Shown here one piece after another: positions 1 to 6,131 of a stretch of DNA of 7,453 bases. Within the stretch, counting starts at the first letter, position 1; each line of letters starts with the position of its first letter. A program made the position numbers and the translations under genes. The stretch covers positions 1 to 7,453 of the forward strand of contig JAIRLF010000259.1 in the NCBI GenBank assembly GCA_031259655.1, given 5' to 3'. Source of the stretch: Prevotellaceae bacterium (GTDB lineage: Bacteria; Bacteroidota; Bacteroidia; Bacteroidales; UBA932). The notes beneath the pieces were generated by a model. It had not been told where the DNA came from. It searched no databases and saw only the letters and a program-made list of their open reading frames with translations.

Positions 1-665
1 CCGCAGAGCGCGGCGAAATCCTCATTCAAAGTAATATCATCCGGATTATTCAGCGCTGAGAATATAGACAGTCCCGAAAATTTCGACACGCCTGTCAGGA
101 AAATGAATTCGATATAGTCGTCGGAAGCCTTCAGTACCTGATAAAAATTATGGAGTATTTCTTTGTTCGCTCTCAGTGTTTCTTTATTCAACAGGTGGTC
201 GATAATTGGTTTGTCGTATTCGTCTACAAGAACAACTACTTGTTGCCCTGTGGATAGAGATATTTTCTTGATTAATTCCGCAAATCTGTCGGGCAATTCT
301 ATCTTTTCAACATTGACATTATAATTCTCAGCCATTTCTTTTATGAAATCAGACAAAGAGTTATTCAATGCTTCGGGTGTATTGTTGGCTATTGAGCCGA
401 AATCCAGACGTATCACCGGATACTGACATGTCCAGTCCCATTTGTCGTAGATAAACAGTCCTTTGAACAGTTCTTTCCGCCTCCGAAACAGTTCATCAAG
501 CGTACTTATAAGCAAGGATTTCCCGAAACGTCGAGGACGCGATAGAAAATAAATTCGTCCGTTATTAATCATATTATAGATAAATTCTGTCTTATCGACA
601 TACAAATATCCTTCGCTCCGTAGTACGGAAAACGACTGTATTCCTATTGGTAACTTCTTCTTCAT
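1..665 (-). CDS. AAA-ATPase-like / PD-(D/E)XK family protein, 5' part only
   Basis: Reading leftwards from an ATG at 663-665, the frame stays open to the window edge, giving about 221 residues without a stop; the C-terminal part lies outside. The N-terminus (MKKKLPIGIQSF...YLYVDKT) leads into a P-loop-like RPRRFGKSLL at about residues 43-52 and a Walker B-like VVVLVDEYDKPI at about 143-154, followed by FIFLTGVSKFSGLSIFS and LNNPDDITL. This order is characteristic of the AAA-ATPase-like family (PF09820), which normally carries a PD-(D/E)XK nuclease-like domain (PF08011) at its C-terminus; that domain would be beyond the edge. An in-frame TAA about 30 nt upstream and the family-like N-terminus support this start. 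These genes are often present in many copies in Bacteroidota genomes; their role is not established, and proposals of a mobile or defence-like function are inference. The family call is firm, the function is not. Confidence 0.9.
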   Translation of the reverse strand, partial: MKKKLPIGIQSFSVLRSEGYLYVDKTEFIYNMINNGRIYFLSRPRRFGKSLLISTLDELFRRRKELFKGLFIYDKWDWTCQYPVIRLDFGSIANNTPEALNNSLSDFIKEMAENYNVNVEKIELPDRFAELIKKISLSTGQQVVVLVDEYDKPIIDHLLNKETLRANKEILHNFYQVLKASDDYIEFIFLTGVSKFSGLSIFSALNNPDDITLNEDFAALC

Positions 666-683
666 GATATCCAAATTTTTCCA

Positions 684-691
684 CAAAGATA
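684..691 (-). promoter_or_regulatory. candidate -7 element (TATCTTTG) of the AAA-ATPase-like gene
   Basis: Read on the minus strand, TATCTTTG matches the Bacteroidota -7 consensus TAnnTTTG exactly and would start transcription roughly 15 nt before the ATG at 665. No TTTG-like -33 box lies 19-21 nt further upstream, where the DNA is plain AT-rich. Support is therefore limited to one element and its position. Confidence 0.35.
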
Positions 692-788
692 TATTAAAGT
701 TTTTGAATTGAATTAATTCTTGATAAACCATTAGTAATTAAAGAGCTCGGAGCGCTTACGCAATACAACCGGTCGGCGTTTTTATTGT

Positions 789-942
789 TTTTACTGTTTA
801 ATCTGCATCGTCCGAGCGCAAAATTAAGCATTTTTTTATCTACATATCATGTTTCAATTTTATTTATTTAATTGCCGTTTTTTAGGAATGTGAAATAAAT
901 AAATAATAACTGTTTCAAGCAAAATTGAAGTAAACAGTAAAA
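789..942. repeat. 12-bp perfect inverted repeat enclosing a second AT-rich inverted repeat
   Basis: The arms TTTTACTGTTTA (789-800) and TAAACAGTAAAA (931-942) are perfect reverse complements 130 nt apart. Inside them, 860-870 and 896-906 are reverse complements of 11 nt made only of A and T. The outer arms contain C and G at fixed places, which makes pure compositional chance less likely than for the inner pair. No short target-site duplication is evident next to the arms, so a miniature transposon is not supported. Confidence 0.4.
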
Positions 943-961
943 GACAATTATCGCACATCGT

Positions 962-1855
962 TCACAAATGCGCTCTTGGGTGCAGCCGGATTATTTCGCG
1001 AAGATGTTTTTGGTCGAGATGAGTATAAATTTCGGTAGTAACTATTGATTCGTGCCCAAGCATTTCCTGAACGGCTCTAAGGTCAGCGCCGCCTTCAATC
1101 AGGTGAGTGGCGAACGAGTGTCGGAAAGTGTGAGGACTTATCTTTTTTTCGACGCCGGCATTTAGAGCAGCGCGTTTCACCATGATAAGTATCATTGTGC
1201 GTGTTAATTTAGAGCCTCTTCTGTTAAGGAAGAGAATGTCTTCTTTTCCCTTTTTGATTTTGACTTTATCTCTTTGTTGCAAGTATATGCCTATCTCTTT
1301 TATAGCCTGTTCGCCGATTGGAACCAAACGTTCTTTATTGCCCTTACCTGTTACGCGGACAAACCCCTTATCGGGAAAATAGCAGGAAATCAGTAACGAA
1401 ACAAGTTCCGAAACCCGTAATCCGCAACCGTACAGGACTTCGATGATAGCCCTGTTTCGATGACCTTCGGGAAGGCTGACGTCTATGCTGTTGATAATCC
1501 TGTCGATTTCCTCCGCCGAAAGAATATCCGGCAATTTTCGTCTTGGGTTTGGATTTTCGAGCAGTTCCGTTGGAGAAATCTGTATCAGGTTTTCCATTTG
1601 CATATATTTGAAAAAACCTCGTATTCCGCTCAATATACGCGCCTGCGAAGTTTGGACAAGTCCCCTGTCGTATATCTCGGACAGAAAAGATTCCAGATGT
1701 TCCATAGTAACCGATTCGGGAGCAATGGAGTTAGTCTGCATATACTTTTTCAATTTCTTCAAATCGCAACTGTAAGCTTCGATGGATGCGGACGAGAGGG
1801 ATTTCTCGAGTTTGAGATACACCATATAGTCGTCAATAATTTGCTCCCAAGTCAT
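962..1855 (-). CDS. xerD: Tyrosine recombinase XerD
   Basis: A complete 297-residue tyrosine recombinase, the usual XerD length. With XerC it resolves chromosome dimers at the dif site near the replication terminus, in the cytoplasm. The N-terminal SAM-like core-binding domain covers about residues 1-105 and the catalytic domain about 110-297. All six catalytic positions are present: R147 in YGCGLRVSEL, K171 in VTGKGNKERLVPIG, H242 and R245 in SPHTFRHSFATHL, H268 in MLGHES, and the nucleophile Y277 in TTEIYTHLD. These fall within two residues of the E. coli XerD numbering. It starts 13 nt after the dxs stop, so co-transcription with dxs is likely, and it has no obvious promoter of its own. 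The XerD rather than XerC or integrase assignment rests on overall resemblance to Bacteroidales XerD and on the absence of phage or integron context. Confidence 0.95.
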   Translation of the reverse strand: MTWEQIIDDYMVYLKLEKSLSSASIEAYSCDLKKLKKYMQTNSIAPESVTMEHLESFLSEIYDRGLVQTSQARILSGIRGFFKYMQMENLIQISPTELLENPNPRRKLPDILSAEEIDRIINSIDVSLPEGHRNRAIIEVLYGCGLRVSELVSLLISCYFPDKGFVRVTGKGNKERLVPIGEQAIKEIGIYLQQRDKVKIKKGKEDILFLNRRGSKLTRTMILIMVKRAALNAGVEKKISPHTFRHSFATHLIEGGADLRAVQEMLGHESIVTTEIYTHLDQKHLREIIRLHPRAHL

Positions 1856-1868
1856 TAGTTATCTTGCT

Positions 1869-3749
1869 TTAACTGCGTTTCGTCAAGTTTAAAACAGCAT
1901 CGTATATACCATTGGCATCGAAACCGCATTTCGCCTGAAGTTCTTTAATAGTGCCTTGTTGAATAAATCTGTCGGGAACGCCCAGCATTTTCACCTTACA
2001 ATCATAACCGTGAAGAGCAAAAAATTCGGCAACAGCGCTACCCATTCCTCCAACAATCGTGCCGTCTTCCACAGTGATAACATGTTTAAACTTTTTCCCT
2101 ACCGTATGCAAAATTTCCTCGTCTATCGGTTTCACAAACCTCATATCGACGTGCATCGCGCCGATACCGTCGTTTGCGGCTTTGGCGACGGCTTTGGCGG
2201 CGAAATTCCCCGCATGCCCTATACTTAACACGGCGATATCGTTACCTTCCTTCAATACGCGACCCTTACCAACCGGAATTGTCTCGAAAGGAACTCTCCA
2301 GTTCGGCGTAACTCCGTGTCCGCGAGGGTAGCGAATAGAGAACGGTCCTGCCGGCAAAGCCTGCGCCGTGTACATCATGTTCCGGAGTTCCGTTTCGTTC
2401 ATGGGCGCAGCGACCGTCATATTCGGAATCAGTCTGAAGTACGCAATATCGAAAACCCCGTGATGAGTCGGACCATCTTCGCCTACAATCCCCCCCCTGT
2501 CAAGACAAAATACAACATTCAGATTTTGCAAAGCAACATCGTGAATCACAGAATCGAAAGCCCGTTGCATAAACGAAGAATAGATATTGCAAAACGGCAT
2601 ATATCCCTCCACAGCAAGCCCTGCGGAGAATGTTACAGCGTGAGCTTCGGCGATTCCTACATCGAAAACCCTGTTGGGAAAACATTGCATCATGATATTT
2701 AGCGAACATCCCGTCGCCATTGCCGGAGTGATTCCAAGGATTTTCGGATTCATCCGGGCGAGTTCGACCATTGTTTCTCCGAAAACATCCTGATATTTCG
2801 CCGGTTTCGATGGGTCAACGACAACTGCGCTTAACTTTTTACCGGTATTTTTGTCGAAGGTACCCGGAGCATGCCATTCGGTTTGATTTTCTTCGGCAGG
2901 TTTGTAGCCCTTGCCCTTTTTCGTAACAACATGCAGAAGTTTAGCCCCTTTGATAGTATTCAATCGCGAAAGGGTTTTGACAAGCGTGTTTATATCATGT
3001 CCGTCGATAGGTCCGAAATACCTGAACCCTAAGGATTCGAATAAATTTCCTTCCGAAAAGATTGCCGATTTAATAGTGTTGCCCAGACGTTTAAGAGCCC
3101 ATCGAAACCAGCTTTCGCCCAAACGGTTCCAGATATCTTTCTTCAAACGGTTGTATTTTCCGGAGAGAGTGATGTTTGTGAAATACTTTTTCAGCGCGCC
3201 GACATTGGGGTCTATTGCGATGTTATTGTCGTTCAGAATCACCAGCATATCGGCATTTTGCCAGCCCGCGTTATTGAGCCCCTCGAACGCCATTCCCCCC
3301 GAAAACGAACCGTCGCCGATTACCGCAATGACTTTCCTGTCTTCGTTGTTCAGCCGCGCAGCAATAGCCATGCCTAAACCTGCTGATATCGAAGTGGAAG
3401 CATGCCCTACGCCGAAAGCGTCGTATTCGCTTTCCGAGATTTTAGGGAAACCGCTCAATCCGTTGTATTTTCTGTTCATGTCGAAAGCCTGTTTCCTGCC
3501 TGTGAGTATTTTATGTGCGTACGCCTGATGTCCCACATCCCAAATAAGTTTATCGTACGGAGTATTGAACACGTAATGAATAGCAACAGTGAGTTCAATT
3601 GTCCCGAGACTTGCGCCGAAATGTCCGGGATTTTCCGAACATTTGTCGATAATAAAATCCCGAAGTTCGGAAGACAACTGTTCCAGTTGTTCGACTTTCA
3701 ATTTGCGAAGCTCTTCCGGCACATTTATGTTAGATAATAAATTTCCCAT
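1869..3749 (-). CDS. dxs: 1-deoxy-D-xylulose-5-phosphate synthase
   Basis: Dxs condenses pyruvate and glyceraldehyde 3-phosphate to DXP with thiamine diphosphate (TPP), the committed entry to the MEP isoprenoid pathway and also a supply of precursors for thiamine and pyridoxal. Starting at the ATG at 3747-3749 gives 626 residues, normal for the family. Visible motifs in this numbering: PGHFGASLG near 41; GHQAY with H74; the TPP/Mg motif GDGSFSGG starting at 145 followed by the N of LNDNN; DVGIAEAHAV with catalytic E368 (E. coli E370); DRGGIVGEDGPTHHG with H429 and H430; and IRYPRGHG in the C-terminal domain. The frame is open upstream to an ATG at 3845, but those extra 32 residues are not family-like, and a promoter at 3812-3842 lies inside them, so the later start is preferred; an ATG at 3756-3758 is also possible. 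xerD follows after 13 nt. A run of eight G in the coding strand lies at 2490-2497. Confidence 0.95.
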   Translation of the reverse strand: MGNLLSNINVPEELRKLKVEQLEQLSSELRDFIIDKCSENPGHFGASLGTIELTVAIHYVFNTPYDKLIWDVGHQAYAHKILTGRKQAFDMNRKYNGLSGFPKISESEYDAFGVGHASTSISAGLGMAIAARLNNEDRKVIAVIGDGSFSGGMAFEGLNNAGWQNADMLVILNDNNIAIDPNVGALKKYFTNITLSGKYNRLKKDIWNRLGESWFRWALKRLGNTIKSAIFSEGNLFESLGFRYFGPIDGHDINTLVKTLSRLNTIKGAKLLHVVTKKGKGYKPAEENQTEWHAPGTFDKNTGKKLSAVVVDPSKPAKYQDVFGETMVELARMNPKILGITPAMATGCSLNIMMQCFPNRVFDVGIAEAHAVTFSAGLAVEGYMPFCNIYSSFMQRAFDSVIHDVALQNLNVVFCLDRGGIVGEDGPTHHGVFDIAYFRLIPNMTVAAPMNETELRNMMYTAQALPAGPFSIRYPRGHGVTPNWRVPFETIPVGKGRVLKEGNDIAVLSIGHAGNFAAKAVAKAANDGIGAMHVDMRFVKPIDEEILHTVGKKFKHVITVEDGTIVGGMGSAVAEFFALHGYDCKVKMLGVPDRFIQQGTIKELQAKCGFDANGIYDAVLNLTKRS

Positions 3750-3811
3750 ATTTAACATAATAAACTGATTGAATTTGACATAAACCAAATTCGAGCAAAT
3801 TTTTAAGACAT

Positions 3812-3842
3812 CAAAAGTAATCATTAATCGTTTATTTGCAAT
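3812..3842 (-). promoter_or_regulatory. Bacteroidota-type promoter for dxs-xerD
   Basis: On the minus strand ATTG (3842-3839) is followed by 19 nt and then TACTTTTG (3819-3812), an exact TAnnTTTG -7 box with correct spacing to a near-consensus -33 box. Transcription would begin around 3807, leaving a leader of roughly 60 nt before the dxs ATG at 3749. The position also argues against the upstream in-frame ATGs at 3845 and 3824. Confidence 0.55.
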
Positions 3843-3869
3843 CAATGTGAAAAAAATGTATTACTTTTA
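3835..3869 (+). promoter_or_regulatory. candidate promoter for the DUF1080-ABC gene pair
   Basis: TTTG at 3835-3838 and TACTTTTA at 3862-3869 resemble the -33 and -7 boxes, with the last base of the -7 box differing from TAnnTTTG. The spacer is 23 nt, longer than the usual 19-21. It sits back to back with the dxs promoter, the two -33 boxes being adjacent, and would give a leader of about 40 nt before the ATG at 3916. Confidence 0.4.
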
Positions 3870-3915
3870 CGTCGTGAATATTTAATGATTTTTAACTAAA
3901 ATGTAGATTATTTAT

Positions 3916-4653
3916 ATGAAATTCAATTATTTGTTGTCAGTCTTATTTGTTTGCTTATTTGCAGGTGCAAATGTTTATGCAAAGAAAATCCCTGTACCCA
4001 AAATTTTAAAAGAACATAAAGACAAAGTTCTGTTCACCGAATTGAAAGGGAAAAAAAAGGTGAAAATCGCATCTTTATTTAACGGTAAAAACCTTGACGG
4101 ATGGTACATCTATTCGAAATACGGCATAAACAATGACGTCGAAAAGGCGTTCAATGTCGAAAACGGGCTTATTCATTTGGCGGGAGAAAGTTTGGGCTAT
4201 CTTTGCACCAATGAATCTTACCGAAACTATTACTTGCGCGTGGTTTTCCGTTGGGGCGAAAAACGGTATCCCCCACGCCAAAACCAGCGACGCGACAGCG
4301 GTATTCTATACCATTTTCCTGTTGCGGCAAAAGACGAAATCTGGCCTAAATCCGTCGAATGTCAGATTCAGGAAGAAGATTGCGGCGATTATTGGCTCGT
4401 CGGCGGAGCTACTGCCGATTCTCCAAATCAAAGAATCGATAACCGTATCGTTCGTACAGACAATTTCGAAAATCCGGGACAGGAATGGAACACTATCGAA
4501 GTCATCTGCATCGACAATAAATCGGAGCATTACGTAAACGGACATTTGGTGAACCATGCCGAAAACCTTAGCCTTACCGAAGGTAAAATCCTTCTGCAAC
4601 TGGAATATGCGGAGGTTTTCTACAAGTCGGTGGAGTTATTACCTCTAAAATAA
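3916..4653 (+). CDS. Secreted DUF1080-family protein (3-keto-disaccharide hydrolase-like)
   Basis: A 245-residue protein with a Sec signal peptide: MKFNYLL..., a hydrophobic stretch to about residue 18, and a cleavage-type ANVYA at 18-22 followed by KK. There is no lipobox cysteine at the cleavage site, so a soluble periplasmic or exported product is expected. From about residue 52 it follows the DUF1080 pattern (PF06439, LamG/concanavalin-like beta-sandwich): SLFNGKNLDGWYIY, then VENGLIHLAGESLGYLCT, YYLRVVFRWGEKRYPPR, RRDSGILYHF, SVECQIQEEDCGDYWLVGG, WNTIEVICIDNKSEHYVNG and GKILLQLEYAEVFYKSVEL. Some members act on 3-keto-glycosides, others are only predicted glycan-binding or hydrolytic proteins, so the exact substrate cannot be assigned. 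A typical family segment reading QSEGAE is QLEYAE here. It is 3 nt upstream of the ABC ATPase gene, implying co-transcription. A run of eight A lies at 4051-4058. Confidence 0.88.
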   Translation: MKFNYLLSVLFVCLFAGANVYAKKIPVPKILKEHKDKVLFTELKGKKKVKIASLFNGKNLDGWYIYSKYGINNDVEKAFNVENGLIHLAGESLGYLCTNESYRNYYLRVVFRWGEKRYPPRQNQRRDSGILYHFPVAAKDEIWPKSVECQIQEEDCGDYWLVGGATADSPNQRIDNRIVRTDNFENPGQEWNTIEVICIDNKSEHYVNGHLVNHAENLSLTEGKILLQLEYAEVFYKSVELLPLK

Positions 4654-4656
4654 ATT

Positions 4657-5361
4657 ATGCTCATGAACATCATTGAAATTGAGAATATCAGTAAAATCTA
4701 TCAGGTCGGCGGTCAGGAAGTCAGAGCTTTGGACGGTGTTTCGCTTTCGATAGAACGTAATGAATATGTCGCTATCATGGGACCCTCGGGCTCGGGGAAA
4801 TCGACCCTGATGAACATGCTCGGATGTCTGGACACTCCAACCGGCGGCAAATACGTCCTTAATCAAATTGACGTCAGCGAAATGGAAGATAACGACCTTG
4901 CCGAAGTGCGAAACAAAGAAATCGGATTCGTGTTCCAGACTTTTAATCTGCTTCCTCGTTATTCTTCACTCGAAAATGTCTGTCTGCCGCTGATTTATGC
5001 CGGAGTGCAAAAACACGAACGAATCGAACGCGGTCTGCACGCATTGATAAGCGTAGATTTGGAAAACCGCAAAGACCATAAACCTAACGAACTCTCCGGA
5101 GGACAGCGACAACGTGTATCTATCGCAAGAGCGCTGGTCAATAATCCGTCCATAATACTCGCCGACGAACCAACCGGAAATCTCGATTCTAAAACCTCAA
5201 TCGACATTATGCACCTCTTCGAAGAAATTCACTCTAAGGGAAATACGGTAATCGTGGTTACTCACGAAGAGGAAATTGCATCATACGCCCGCAGAATTGT
5301 CCGCCTCCGCGACGGTAAAGTCGAAAAAGACAATATCAACCATAAACCAACACTCGGATGA
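4657..5361 (+). CDS. ABC transporter ATP-binding protein (LolD/MacB type)
   Basis: A 234-residue ATPase subunit with every expected motif: Walker [10 protein letters not shown] at 42-50, Q-loop Q94 in [10 protein letters not shown], signature LSGGQRQR from 146, Walker [14 protein letters not shown] from 166, and H-loop H203 in VVTHEEE. The [12 protein letters not shown] beginning, the NLDS D-loop and the FQTFNLLP segment place it in the LolD/MacB/FtsE-related group, whose partners are FtsX-type permeases that extract lipoproteins or export substrates across the inner membrane. No such permease lies on either side in this window, so the partner must be encoded elsewhere or beyond view, and the substrate is unknown. 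Two ATGs (4657 and 4663) are possible starts; both lie just past the stop of the DUF1080 gene, and translational coupling is plausible. It has no transmembrane segment and should act on the cytoplasmic face. Confidence 0.93.
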   Translation: MLMNIIEIENISKIYQVGGQEVRALDGVSLSIERNEYVAIMGPSGSGKSTLMNMLGCLDTPTGGKYVLNQIDVSEMEDNDLAEVRNKEIGFVFQTFNLLPRYSSLENVCLPLIYAGVQKHERIERGLHALISVDLENRKDHKPNELSGGQRQRVSIARALVNNPSIILADEPTGNLDSKTSIDIMHLFEEIHSKGNTVIVVTHEEEIASYARRIVRLRDGKVEKDNINHKPTLG

Positions 5362-5369
5362 AGTAAAAC

Positions 5370-5678
5370 TTGAAACAATTATCGGTACTTTTCAATAGTA
5401 CAGATGAACTATTCAATAGTACAGATGAACTATTCAATAGTACAGATGAACTATTCAATAGTATAGATGAACTTTTCAATAGTACAGATGAACTATTCAA
5501 TAGTATAGATGAACTTTTCAATAGTACAGATGAACTATTCAATAGTACAGATGAACTTCGAAACGTCACACATAAATTTTGTCGCAGTACATATAATTTT
5601 TCGGAAGAGATGAAAAAAAATCACAATTATTTTGATGTATTTCTAAAAAAAGATATAACTTTGTACTCGAATTTATAG
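5370..5678 (+). CDS. possible heptad-repeat protein (TTG start), unproven
   Basis: A frame of 102 codons can begin only at a TTG (5370-5372), since an in-frame TAA lies at 5364-5366 and the first in-frame ATG comes after the repeats. It encodes eight FNSTDEL heptads (T replaced by I in units 4 and 6) followed by a tail that keeps a weak seven-residue rhythm (LRNVTHK, FCRSTYN, FSEEMKK). With F at position a, T or I at d and L at g it could form an amphipathic helix, a weak coiled-coil pattern. Against it being a gene: a 21-bp period keeps any stop-free frame open automatically, there is no good upstream promoter or ribosome site, and the promoter of the next gene lies in its tail at 5631-5663. 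In favour: the two-base variant (in units 4 and 6) puts stops into the alternative forward frame but never into this one. I do not recognise the protein. Confidence 0.35.
   Translation: MKQLSVLFNSTDELFNSTDELFNSTDELFNSIDELFNSTDELFNSIDELFNSTDELFNSTDELRNVTHKFCRSTYNFSEEMKKNHNYFDVFLKKDITLYSNL
5388..5558. repeat. 21-bp tandem repeat array, eight units
   Basis: Eight head-to-tail 21-bp units fill 5391-5558, starting with TTCAATAGT and ending with GAACTA or GAACTT. Units 1, 2, 3, 5 and 7 are identical; units 4 and 6 share two changes (ACA to ATA, CTA to CTT); unit 8 has only the last change. Units 4-5 and 6-7 are therefore identical 42-bp blocks, suggesting one duplication of a pair. At five of the seven internal junctions the sequence reads ACTATTCAATAGT, a perfect dyad around a central C; after units 4 and 6 one base breaks it. 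AATAGT and ACTATT within a unit can also pair around an eight-base ACAGATGA loop in RNA. Direct tandem repeats without spacers rule out a CRISPR. Confidence 0.95.
5631..5663 (+). promoter_or_regulatory. consensus Bacteroidota-type promoter
   Basis: TTTG at 5631-5634, a 21-nt spacer and TAACTTTG at 5656-5663 match the -33/-7 consensus (TTTG, 19-21 nt, TAnnTTTG) in every position. Transcription would start near 5668, leaving about 40 nt of AT-rich leader before the ATG at 5709. This is the best promoter match in the window. Confidence 0.7.
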
Positions 5679-5708
5679 TATTTATTTACATTTAATTTTT
5701 TTAAGGTT

Positions 5709-6023
5709 ATGGGAAAAAAAACTCAGTCTCAAGAAATTACAGATACCGGAATAATGGTAAACGGTATTAGGGCGAATCAGGATGTATTGTCTAAACGTGG
5801 AATCGACAACGCTTTTGCCAATGAATTGCAATTCAAAGTTGATGAATGTGTCACTTTGAATGCTGAACAGGAAACGCTGAAAGCCAGACTCAAAACGAAA
5901 ACCGAAGAGTTAGACGCCGCGTTTGCCTCAATGCAGAAAAAAGCGATGGAAGCCCGTAAAATTATCAAACTCGACATACCGCAATCGTTATGGAAAGAGT
6001 TTGGAATTAACGATAAACGGTAA
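5709..6023 (+). CDS. Small coiled-coil protein of unknown function
   Basis: A 104-residue, soluble, charged protein without signal peptide or membrane segment. It begins MGKKTQSQEITDTGIMVNGIRANQD, then a helix-forming stretch from about 36 to 85 rich in E, K, A and L (for example LNAEQETLKARLKTKTEELDA), which is likely a coiled coil, and ends with KLDIPQSLWKEFGINDKR. I recognise no catalytic motif and assign no function; it resembles small conserved proteins of Bacteroidota only in general character. The start ATG is well placed about 40 nt after a consensus promoter, the frame is complete, and no competing long frame on the other strand looks protein-like. It forms its own transcription unit between the repeat array and the Fsr-type exporter. 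Structural or oligomeric roles are plausible guesses only. Confidence 0.75.
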   Translation: MGKKTQSQEITDTGIMVNGIRANQDVLSKRGIDNAFANELQFKVDECVTLNAEQETLKARLKTKTEELDAAFASMQKKAMEARKIIKLDIPQSLWKEFGINDKR

Positions 6024-6131
6024 AAAACGCCGGTTATTTTATAGAAAATGTTTAGCAAGTTTTTGTACTGTTTTCGAATCTCGACGGTTTATCTGCGCAG
6101 AGATATCTGTTTCGGGACATGAGAACTGCAT

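Larger units (their letters stand above)
666..961. other. AT-rich intergenic region with inverted repeats
   Basis: This 296-nt gap lies between the end of xerD and the start of the AAA-ATPase-like gene, both on the minus strand. I see no coding frame. It holds three inverted repeats: GCTCGGA at 745-751 with TCCGAGC at 811-817; TTTTACTGTTTA at 789-800 with TAAACAGTAAAA at 931-942; and an A/T-only pair at 860-870 with 896-906 that is nested inside the second. A TAATTTTG (-7-like, minus strand) lies at 819-826 without a well-spaced -33 box. No classical GC-stem plus T-tract terminator for xerD is visible; the nested repeats could fulfil that role, but this is inference. Confidence 0.6.
5362..5708. 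other. gene-poor interval between ABC ATPase and small coiled-coil gene
   Basis: This 347-nt interval holds the 21-bp tandem array (5391-5558), two degenerate heptad-like continuations of it (5556-5597), an AT-rich run and the promoter of the following gene. I see no GC-rich terminator after the ABC ATPase stop, so read-through into the array is possible. Apart from the doubtful TTG-started frame at 5370-5678 there is no other coding candidate. Confidence 0.7.

Noticed and set aside
962..1855. Phage or integron integrase
   Set aside because: Length, residue spacing and coupling to dxs fit housekeeping XerD; no att sites, cassettes or phage genes are seen.
1460..1858. Plus-strand frames opposite xerD
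   Set aside because: Fully covered by xerD, which has all catalytic residues; no independent signals.
2911..3528. Long plus-strand frame of 205 codons opposite dxs
   Set aside because: It lies wholly within the confidently identified dxs and has no recognisable domain; a shadow frame.
4133..4537. Alternative plus-strand frame inside the DUF1080 gene
   Set aside because: Overlaps the complete DUF1080 protein in another frame and has no family features.
5388..5558. CRISPR array
   Set aside because: Units are contiguous with no unique spacers, and no cas genes are present.
5336..5569. Minus-strand frame across the tandem array (SSSVLLN-type repeats)
   Set aside because: A 21-bp period keeps any stop-free frame open; low-complexity composition, no family likeness and no promoter on this strand.
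6012..6031. Possible terminator hairpin around the stop of the small coiled-coil gene
   Set aside because: Only about seven pairs with a mismatch and no true T-run; too weak to call.
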